This document shows positions 38,366 to 47,253 of a DNA stretch of 64,000 bases, one piece after another (the stretch's first letter is position 1; each line of letters starts with the position of its first letter). Source of the stretch: Catenulispora rubra. GTDB taxonomy: Bacteria; Actinomycetota; Actinomycetes; Streptomycetales; Catenulisporaceae. The position numbers were made by a program, and so were the translations under genes. The notes under the pieces were generated by a model that was not told the DNA's origin, ran no database searches, and worked only from the letters and a program-made list of their open reading frames with translations. Location of the stretch: contig NZ_JAACYW010000003.1 of the NCBI RefSeq assembly GCF_015356825.1, forward strand, positions 1 through 64,000. The letters are read 5' to 3'.

Positions 38366-39010
38366 TCAGCTCATCGCCGGGATGACGTCCAACCGCCGCG
38401 GACCGTGCACACCCTCGACCCGCTCGAACTCGATGTCGCGGGTCGCCGACGGCCCCGAGATCCACGTCAGCGGGCGCCCGGGGTCCAGACGCCGGAGCGC
38501 GAGCGGCACGGAAGCCGCCACCTGGTCCGGGACGCGCACCACGCAGATGTGATGGTCGGGTATCAGGGTGATGCGGCGTCGGCCCTGGCCGGGGCCGCCG
38601 TCGAGAACGATCCTGCCGGTCTCGGCGATGGCGAGGGCGCTCGCGGTCACGACGCTGTCCACGAGGTCGAGCTCGGCCGCGGTCCTCGAGGCGTCGTCCG
38701 GCACGAGCTCGGCGTTGGCCGCCGCCGTCCACTCCGGCGGCAGACCTTCGGGCACCACCGCCTGCCGCGCGCCGCGATCAGCCAGCAGTCTGGCTATGAG
38801 CGCCGGGAGCGCGGCACCGGCCGTGTGGTAGAAGTTCGCCCGGTAGTCGGCGAGGTTGTCGGCCAGCAGGTCCACGAGCTCGTCCAGGTCGCGTGTGCCA
38901 TGCTCGCGAAGACAGCGCCGCTCGACGTCGTCGATGTGGTTCGGTCCGGTGGCGGGAACCCGGGTCAGGGCGTTCTGGATGCGGCCGAGGATCAGCCCTC
39001 TGCTGCTCAC
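38366..39010 (-). CDS. lutC: LutC-type lactate utilisation protein (LUD domain)
   Basis: This 214-residue LUD-domain protein is the third component of the LutABC L-lactate oxidation complex. VVPEGLPPEW, ETGRIVLDGG and DHHICVVRVPDQV are family stretches and the frame is intact. The start is GTG at 39010, overlapping the lutB stop (GTGA), which gives the usual family length; the frame is open to 39049. Because lutA and lutB beside it are damaged, the complex probably cannot function even though this subunit is whole. Confidence 0.85.
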   Translation of the reverse strand: MSSRGLILGRIQNALTRVPATGPNHIDDVERRCLREHGTRDLDELVDLLADNLADYRANFYHTAGAALPALIARLLADRGARQAVVPEGLPPEWTAAANAELVPDDASRTAAELDLVDSVVTASALAIAETGRIVLDGGPGQGRRRITLIPDHHICVVRVPDQVAASVPLALRRLDPGRPLTWISGPSATRDIEFERVEGVHGPRRLDVIPAMS

Positions 39011-39327
39011 TTGATGCCTGCCTTCCACGGCCGCGACTGCTTCCACCAAGCGCGGAACATCCGTGCCGGTACCTGTGGCAGGTCGCGTTCCGCGGTCCAG
39101 GCCCGACCGGGGCCTGGAAGCCGTTTAGGGTGCTGGAGTTTGTGGTCCTTGACCTGCTTTCCGGCTTCCCGGAGTTCGGACCAGTCGGAGAGCTCCGCGA
39201 CTGCCTTGGCGCGCTTGTCGCGGATGGTGTAGGTGGCGTGGCGCGGGTTCCCCAGCAGGGTGGTGTCGCGAACCGCCACTCCGGCGGCCTTCGGGAACGC
39301 GGGCATGGCGAGGTAGGTACCGTTCAC
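39007..39327 (-). pseudogene. lutB: lutB reduced by an internal in-frame deletion
   Basis: Only 106 residues remain against roughly 470-490 for LutB. The N-terminus (MNGTYLAMPAFPKAAG, NPRHATYTIRDKRAKAVAEL, DWSELREAGKQVKD) and the extreme C-terminus (PGPGRAWTAERDLPQVPARM, FRAWWKQSRPW) are classic. Everything between, including the LUD core and the ferredoxin-like Cys clusters for the iron-sulfur centres, is missing. The joint is near residue 66 (about 39130). The start overlaps lutA and the stop overlaps lutC, so the gene order is original. GAGGAGG precedes the GTG. The product cannot carry electrons. Confidence 0.82.
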
Positions 39328-39935
39328 GCGAAGACCTCCTCATGGTTGCCCGCCAGGATCTCGGCGATATGAACCGGACGCATGCCGACTTCCAGACGCG
39401 ACATCACACCGCCCAGATGCATCAGGCAGGAGTTGTCCGCCGCACAGAGCACCTCTGCACCGGTCGAGACGGCGGCGCGTACCTTGTCCGTCGCCATGGC
39501 GACCGAGACCTCGGGGTTCTTCACCGCGAACGTGCCACCGAAGCCGCAGCGCTCTTCTGCTCTCGGCAGCTCCGCCAGCACCAGGCCCTCGACCGCCTCC
39601 AGCAGGCGACGCGGGCGATCACCGAGCCCGAGGCCGCGCAGCCCGTGGCAGGTCGGGTGGTAAGTGACGATGTGCGGGTAGTACGCGCCGACGTCGGTCA
39701 CTCCGAGCACGTCCACCAGGAATTCGGTGAGCCCGAACGTCCGCGGTACGAACTCGGCGAGGGTCTGGGCGAGGTCGGTACCGCCCCGCGGCGTCGGCCC
39801 GCGCACCCATACGCGGGTAGAGCTCACGCACCATCGCCACGCACGACCCGGACGGCGACACGATCGCGTCGTAGCCGACGAAGACTTCGGCGAAGCGCCG
39901 GGCGAGCGGTTCGTCAGGAACAGGGCGACACGCAC
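39324..39935 (-). pseudogene. lutA: lutA damaged by an N-terminal deletion and a frameshift
   Basis: LutA normally has two CCG domains over about 240-250 residues. Here VRVALFLT, the true start with AAGGAG five bases before the GTG at 39935, jumps out of frame near 39912 to LARRFAEVFVGYDAI and SPSGSCVAMVRELYPRMGA. The first cysteine motif is lost. The frame shifts again near 39775-39790 back to VPRTFGLTEFLVDVLGV. The C-terminal CCG domain is present (YHPTCHGLRGLG, CGFGGTFAVKNPEVS, ADNSCLMHLGG), but the usual ECCGFGG reads ERCGFGG. One compensated frame runs through, but the protein would be scrambled in the middle. Confidence 0.8.
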
Positions 39936-39963
39936 GGCGCTCCTTCGTAGTGATCTGGTGAGA

Positions 39964-40007
39964 CCTCCGGACGGGCCGCCTACGGGGGTTCGGGGCCCGT
40001 CCGGAGG
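39964..40007 (-). terminator. Hairpin between rhamnulokinase and lutA
   Basis: A perfect 14-bp stem (CCTCCGGACGGGCC at 39964-39977 with 39994-40007) encloses a 16-base loop, immediately after the rhamnulokinase stop. It could end most transcripts or act as a processing/attenuation point in a longer operon. Confidence 0.65.
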
Positions 40008-40008
40008 C

Positions 40009-41463
40009 TCATTGCCGGGCGATCCGTTCAGCCGCGCCCCTCCAGGCGGCAGAATCACCCGACGGTTCGTACCGCGTCAGCGGCTGCGCACGGGCCACCA
40101 GCGACCGCATCGCGGCACGATCTCCGACCAGGCCCAGCGAGCGGGCCTGGACGAGCACATTGCCCAGCGCCGCGGCCTCGGCGGGGCCGGCGACCACCGG
40201 CAGTCCGCAGGCGTCGGCGGTGAGCTGGCACAGCAGGGCGTTGCGAGCGCCGCCGCCGACGAGATGGACGACGTCGACCGGGTGGTCGGCCAGCGTCTGC
40301 ACCTCGACGATCGCACGGCGGTGGGCGAGCGCGAGGGAATCCAGGATGCAGCGGGTGAACTCCCCCAGGCTCACCGGCACCGGCTGGCCGGTGGCACGGC
40401 ACGCGTCGGCGATGCGCTCGGCCATGCGGCCGGGTGCGAGGAACACCGGGTCGGAGGCATCCACGACCGAACGCAGCGCCGGTACGTCAGCGGCATCACG
40501 AAGCAGCGGCCCGACGTCGTGCGGGTCCCAGTCCCATTCCCGCATGCACTCCTGCAGGAGCCACAGCCCCATGATGTTGCGCAGGTACCGGACAGTGCCG
40601 TCGATGCCGAGCTCGTTGGTGAAGTTCGCCACGCGACCGGCCTCGGAAAGCACCGGCGCGTCGAGCTCCACCCCGGCCAGCGACCAGGTTCCGGTGCAGA
40701 TGTAGGCGAAGCGCTCGGCTTCGCCTGCGGGGACCGCGACCACCGCCGAGGTGTCGTGCGATCCCACCGCCGTAACCGGAACCACTCCCCGAAGCCCTGC
40801 CTGCTCCAGAACCTCGGGCAGGACCGTCCCCGCCGGATCGCCAGGTCGGCGCAGCGGCGGGAACAGGCCGAGGTCGATGCCCAACTCGGCGGCGATCGAG
40901 GAGGCCCAGTCGCAGGTGTGCGGATCGATCAGCTGCGTGGTCGAGGCGTTGGTGAGCTCTGTGCCCGCGATGCCGGTGAGCCCGTAGGCGATCAAGTCGG
41001 GGATCAGCAACAACTGACTCGCTGCCGCCAACTGCGCCGAACCCTGAGCCGCCACGAGCTGATACACAGTGTTGAAGGGTGCGTACTGAATGCCGGTGGC
41101 TGCGTAGAGCTGCCGCACCGGGATCGTCGCCCAGACCTTCTCGGCGACACCTTCCGTGCGGGCATCCCGATAGTGCACCGGATTGCCGATCAGCTGCCCG
41201 TCGGAGTCCAGCAGACCGTAGTCCACTGACCAGCTGTCGATTCCGATCGAGTCCAGGTGATCGGCGGCTCGCAGTCCCTCCAGCACCCCGGAGTACAGCG
41301 ACAGGATGTCCCAATGCAGGGTGGAGCCGACGCGGACCGGCACGTTCGCGAAGCGGTGCGCCTTCTCCAGCGCCAGCGAGTCCGGACCGACGCGGCCGAC
41401 CATCACGCGTCCGCTGGACGCACCGAGGTCGACGGCCGCGACCGTTTTCGAGGTCGTGCTCAT
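40009..41463 (-). CDS. rhaB: Rhamnulokinase (FGGY kinase)
   Basis: This 484-residue ATP-dependent kinase phosphorylates L-rhamnulose. The N-terminal phosphate motif AAVDLGASSGRVMVG is the rhamnulokinase form of the FGGY domain. GIDSWSVDYGLLD and SHDTSAVVAVPAG are family motifs, and HLVGGGARNALLCQLTAD is the C-terminal FGGY signature. The frame is whole. The ATG overlaps the upstream stop (ATGA). The surrounding aldolase gene is destroyed and no rhamnose isomerase is nearby, so in this strain the kinase may lack its pathway unless genes elsewhere complete it. Confidence 0.9.
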   Translation of the reverse strand: MSTTSKTVAAVDLGASSGRVMVGRVGPDSLALEKAHRFANVPVRVGSTLHWDILSLYSGVLEGLRAADHLDSIGIDSWSVDYGLLDSDGQLIGNPVHYRDARTEGVAEKVWATIPVRQLYAATGIQYAPFNTVYQLVAAQGSAQLAAASQLLLIPDLIAYGLTGIAGTELTNASTTQLIDPHTCDWASSIAAELGIDLGLFPPLRRPGDPAGTVLPEVLEQAGLRGVVPVTAVGSHDTSAVVAVPAGEAERFAYICTGTWSLAGVELDAPVLSEAGRVANFTNELGIDGTVRYLRNIMGLWLLQECMREWDWDPHDVGPLLRDAADVPALRSVVDASDPVFLAPGRMAERIADACRATGQPVPVSLGEFTRCILDSLALAHRRAIVEVQTLADHPVDVVHLVGGGARNALLCQLTADACGLPVVAGPAEAAALGNVLVQARSLGLVGDRAAMRSLVARAQPLTRYEPSGDSAAWRGAAERIARQ

Positions 41464-41858
41464 CGCAGGAACGCCGCCGCGACGCCCGCGTCGACGGGGA
41501 TGTGCAGGCCGGTGGTGTGCGTCAGGTCGCCGCAGGTCAGTGCGAACACGGCGTTCGCGACATGCCCGGGAAGCACCTCGCGCTTGAGGATGGTGCCCTT
41601 GGCGTAGAACTCGCCGAGCTTGTCCTTCTCGATCCGGTAGACCGCGGCGCGCCGCACGCCCCAGCCCCCGGCGAACCGGTCGGGGAGCACCTCGATCTCC
41701 AGAGCCCCGCCGTTGACGAGGCGCATCAGCCGCGTGCCGCGCGCGGGCCCGTCGTCGACGGTGAAGCTGTCGACCCGGGACACCTGCCCGAGCCACCCGA
41801 TGCCGTCGCGGGGAACCGCTGTCCGGGCGGCGGCGGGGACCCCCTCAGGCTTCGTCAC
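41460..41858 (-). pseudogene. Chimera: N-terminus of a DUF4432 aldose-epimerase gene fused to the C-terminus of rhaD
   Basis: A 132-residue frame joins two unrelated families. Residues 1 to about 61 (DGIGWLGQVSRVDSFTVDDG, RLVNGGALEIEVLPDR) are the start of a DUF4432/aldose-1-epimerase-like protein. Residues about 62-132 (FAGGWGVRRAAVY, KLGEFYAKGTILKREVLPGH, HTTGLHIPVDAGVAAAFLR) are the end of the bifunctional rhamnulose-1-phosphate aldolase/lactaldehyde dehydrogenase. The joint lies near 41675. A deletion of probably 2 kb or more, possibly including a rhamnose isomerase gene, is the simplest explanation. The stop overlaps the rhaB start. The product lacks both active sites. Confidence 0.75.
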
Positions 41859-41888
41859 TTGCCACCCCTCAAGATCGAAACAGCGCTT

Positions 41889-41901
41889 GGTTCAGTGAAC
41901 C
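41889..41901. promoter_or_regulatory. Perfect operator palindrome GGTTCA-g-TGAACC
   Basis: It lies 31 bases upstream of the rhamnose-unit start at 41858. A second copy at 42077 lies before the divergent lacI gene. It is most likely the site of the LacI protein encoded at 42114. Confidence 0.7.
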
Positions 41902-42076
41902 TATGCGCAATATTAGCAGTGATCGCACGGGTGTACTAGACTTCTGAGCGAACAAGGGTCGCCATGACATCGAGCGTTCGGGACGACGGGGAGACGTGGT
42001 CTAGGCCAGTACGTTCGTCTGAACAGGGAAGATGTCAGCGATTGGATCCTCGGGTGCAACCAAATCCGGCGATCTA

Positions 42077-42089
42077 TGTTCAATGAACC
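42077..42089. promoter_or_regulatory. Operator TGTTCA-a-TGAACC before the rhamnose lacI
   Basis: One mismatch from the palindrome at 41889, 25 bases upstream of the lacI start. This suggests autoregulation and divergent control. Confidence 0.65.
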
Positions 42090-42113
42090 CGTATCGCGCC
42101 TATCATGCATGCC

Positions 42114-43124
42114 ATGGCCACGATCCACGATGTCGCACGGCGCGCGGGGGTATCCGCGGGCACCGTGAGCAACGTCTTGAACCGCCCGAGTTATGTGGGC
42201 GCCCAGACACGCGAACGGGTGCTGGCGGCGATGGCCGAGCTCGACTTCGTGCCCACCAAGACCAGGCGCCAGTTCCGGGCCGGCCGCGAGCGGACGCTCG
42301 GGTTGGCGATCGCCGACTTGGGCAACCCGTTCTTCGCCGACATCGCGCTGGGCGCGGAGGCGGCGGCGAAAGAGCTGGGCGTGGGCGTTCTCATCGTCCA
42401 CAACGGGGAGGACCCGTCGCGCGAGGAGCAGAACCTGGATCTGCTCATCCAGCAGCGGGTCCACGGGATCATGATCGTGCCCGTCGACGTGCGCAACAAA
42501 GGCCTGGAGAGCCTGATCGAGCGCGGTACACCGCTGGTCTATGTCGACCGCATCTCGGGGGACCACCCCTGTTGCCATGTCGCGAGCGACGACTTCAAGG
42601 GCGGACTGCTCGCCGGCGAGCACCTGCTCGGGCTGGGCCACCGCCGGATCGCCTTCATCGGCGAGGATCCCATCTCCGTACAGGTCCTGCAGCGAGCGCA
42701 GGGTCTGTACGCCGCGGTCGAGCGAGCCGGATTGCCACCGGAGTCCGTGGAACGCCTGCCGGCTACGTGGACCGTCGAAGAGGGGCGCCGGGCCGGACAG
42801 TTGCTGGCCGATCGCGATCCGGAGGAGCGGCCCACCGCCGTCTTCTGCGCGAACGACATGCTGGCTCTCGGAGTCCTCCAGGAGGTCGTGCGCCACGGGG
42901 TCCGGGTGCCCGAGGACCTCTCGATCGTCGGCTTCGACGACCTCATATGGGCCGGAGCGTCGCTGGTCCCGTTGACGACCGTGTGGCGGGCCCGCCAGCG
43001 TCTGGGCTGGACCGCCGTGCGGATGCTGATGGACGAGATCTCCGAGCCGGCCACCCATGTGCACGAGCACTCGCTGTTCGCCCCCGACCTGATCGTCCGG
43101 GAATCGACCGAGAAGCCCCGCTGA
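42114..43124 (+). CDS. LacI-family regulator of the rhamnose/lactate unit
   Basis: This 336-residue repressor has the helix-turn-helix ATIHDVARRAGVSAGTVSNV, hinge TKTRRQFRAGRERTLG, and a ligand domain with ADLGNPFFADIALG, LGHRRIAFIGED and VVGFDDLIWAGASLVPLTT. An ATG three codons upstream (42105) is an alternative; neither has a clear ribosome binding site, and the short distance to the operator at 42077 would fit a near-leaderless message. It is divergent from the damaged rhamnose genes. The pair of GGTTCA-n-TGAACC sites between them marks it as their regulator, with rhamnose or a derivative as the likely inducer. Confidence 0.87.
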   Translation: MATIHDVARRAGVSAGTVSNVLNRPSYVGAQTRERVLAAMAELDFVPTKTRRQFRAGRERTLGLAIADLGNPFFADIALGAEAAAKELGVGVLIVHNGEDPSREEQNLDLLIQQRVHGIMIVPVDVRNKGLESLIERGTPLVYVDRISGDHPCCHVASDDFKGGLLAGEHLLGLGHRRIAFIGEDPISVQVLQRAQGLYAAVERAGLPPESVERLPATWTVEEGRRAGQLLADRDPEERPTAVFCANDMLALGVLQEVVRHGVRVPEDLSIVGFDDLIWAGASLVPLTTVWRARQRLGWTAVRMLMDEISEPATHVHEHSLFAPDLIVRESTEKPR

Positions 43125-43163
43125 CGCCGGTCCTCGAGACTGAACGTGGACCGGCTCGTACCG

Positions 43164-43176
43164 GGTTCACAGAACC
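43164..43176. promoter_or_regulatory. Third GGTTCA-n-TGAACC-like site
   Basis: GGTTCA-c-AGAACC lies 40 bases after the lacI stop, with no gene start on either strand that it would obviously control. It may be a relic of a lost promoter or an auxiliary operator. Confidence 0.4.
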
Positions 43177-43398
43177 AAACACTCGAATCCCTTCTTTGTC
43201 GATCGCGTCGCGGCTCGACGAATCTTGTGACTGATGCCGACTCGGGCGCGGCGCAGATGCCTCAGCTGAGCCCTGAGCCGTCCGGCGCCGCTGGAATCAG
43301 TCTTCTGACGTGCCTATCATCAAGCCTGGCAAACACGATCGGCCGAGACGGTTCCTCGACCGTTGTGTCCTTACGACACGAGGCTTCCCCATCGCTGT

Positions 43399-44412
43399 TC
43401 AATCAGCGGCCCTCGGTGCCGGACCGGTGCTGGACCGCACGATCAAGCGCGGTCGCAACAACGACATCGTGTTGTCCGGCCTCATGGAGTCGGCCACGGA
43501 TCGCAGCAGCAGTTCGACGGACTGCCGGGCCATCGACCGCGTCGGAATCGCGACCGTGGTGAGCGGCGGATGCGCGCTCCCGACCTCGGCGATGTCGTCG
43601 AACCCGACGATCGAGATGTCGCCGGGCACGGCCAGGCCACGTAGGCGAGCAGCCTCCAGGATCCGAAGGGCCAGGACGTCGCGGGTGGCGAAGACCGCGG
43701 TCAGCCGCAGGCTGCTGTCGAACACCTGCTCCGCGACCTCGAACTCATGCTCCGGCCTCGACGGATCCGAGACGAAGATCGCCTCGTCGGGGATGGTCAA
43801 CCCGTCCCGAGCGAAGGCTCGGCGCGCCCCCTCGACGCGCGGCGCGTGGTGGGGCATCTCGGCGACGACCGCGATGCGCTCGTGCCCGAGCTCCCGCAGA
43901 TGCCGTCCGGCCAGAAAGCCGCCGTTGTCGTAGTCGATCGTCACAACCGGCAGAGTGTGTGGGATGTCGTTCTCCCATGCGCACAGCGCGACCGGAAAGC
44001 GCGCATCGGCCAGCAACGCCAGATGGTCCTCGAGATCGTGGTCACCGGCTATCAGCAGCGCGTCCACCGACCGACCGGCCAGGCTGGTCAACAGCTCCCG
44101 CGCGCGCCCGGCATCCTGCCGCGTCGTGCCCAGCAGCAGGTGGTAGCCCTGCTCTCGCAGCGCATTCTCCACCTCCTCGACGACCTCGGAGTAGAACGGG
44201 TTCGCCACCGACGGCACCACCAGGGCCACCGTCATCGTCGCCCCGGTGGCCAGGCTTCGCGCCACCAGGTTCGGGACGTATCCGAGTTCGTCGATCGCGG
44301 CCTGGACGCGAGCTGCGGTCGCGGTGCTGACTCGGCCGCGGCCGGAGACCACGTTGGAAACGGTCTGCTTGGTGACGCCGGCGCGTTCGGCCACTTCCTG
44401 CATCGTCGCCAC
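43399..44412 (-). CDS. LacI-family regulator paired with beta-helix copy C
   Basis: This 337-residue repressor has the helix-turn-helix MQEVAERAGVTKQTVSNVVS, identical in the recognition helix to the protein at 25505, and hinge VPNLVARSLATGATMTVALV. The ligand domain has VANPFYSEVVEEVENAL, LGHERIAVVAEMPHHAPRVE and [19 protein letters not shown]. It is divergent from a beta-helix lectin gene, with a perfect TTGACCGGTCAA in its own promoter region and a near-perfect site before the target gene. It is clearly a relative of the duplicated-unit regulator, so cross-talk between the loci is expected. Confidence 0.9.
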   Translation of the reverse strand: MATMQEVAERAGVTKQTVSNVVSGRGRVSTATAARVQAAIDELGYVPNLVARSLATGATMTVALVVPSVANPFYSEVVEEVENALREQGYHLLLGTTRQDAGRARELLTSLAGRSVDALLIAGDHDLEDHLALLADARFPVALCAWENDIPHTLPVVTIDYDNGGFLAGRHLRELGHERIAVVAEMPHHAPRVEGARRAFARDGLTIPDEAIFVSDPSRPEHEFEVAEQVFDSSLRLTAVFATRDVLALRILEAARLRGLAVPGDISIVGFDDIAEVGSAHPPLTTVAIPTRSMARQSVELLLRSVADSMRPDNTMSLLRPRLIVRSSTGPAPRAAD

Positions 44413-44430
44413 AATGAAGCCCCCTTAAGC

Positions 44431-44442
44431 TTGACCGGTCAA
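44431..44442. promoter_or_regulatory. Perfect LacI operator TTGACCGGTCAA
   Basis: This 12-bp perfect palindrome lies 19 bases upstream of the lacI start at 44412. It is the best-matching of the six sites in the window. Confidence 0.75.
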
Positions 44443-44598
44443 TCATGGTGTGGCGGGACAGTAGCTCTGATGGCTCCCGCCAGTCAATACCAGCCAGCTG
44501 CGATCCTCGAGAGGTCCGCAGGTCACACAAATATTTCGAGATCTGTACTCCTTGACGGCCTGGACGTCAGGGTTTAACGTTCCGGCCACCTTCCTGAT

Positions 44599-47022
<2,424 letters not shown>

Positions 47023-47120
47023 GCCCCCGGACAAGAAGCACAGCGATGACGGGACCAGGCGGAGCGCGTCAGAAGCAGGCGCTTCAATGAGGCGCGCCGC
47101 CCTCCTGGTGTCGCTGCTCG

Positions 47121-47153
47121 TGGTGGCCGCGACCGTCACGGTCGCGGCCACCA
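47121..47153. terminator. Hairpin terminator between convergent genes
   Basis: A perfect 15-bp stem (TGGTGGCCGCGACCG at 47121-47135 with 47139-47153) closes a 3-base loop. It lies between the beta-helix gene on the plus strand and the GH35 gene on the minus strand. Confidence 0.8.
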
Positions 47154-47253
47154 CGCGACACCGACATGGCTCAGGCAATCAGCGCCCTGCCCGGTAATGG
47201 GAGCCGCCTCCGGTCAGCGGTCACGTTCCAGTACCTGCCGGGTATATAGACGC

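Noticed and set aside
47087-47197. Short open frame with a hydrophobic stretch (36 codons) after beta-helix copy C
   Set aside because: It is coincident with a perfect 15-bp terminator hairpin (47121-47153), whose palindromic GC-rich sequence explains the alternating hydrophobic codons.
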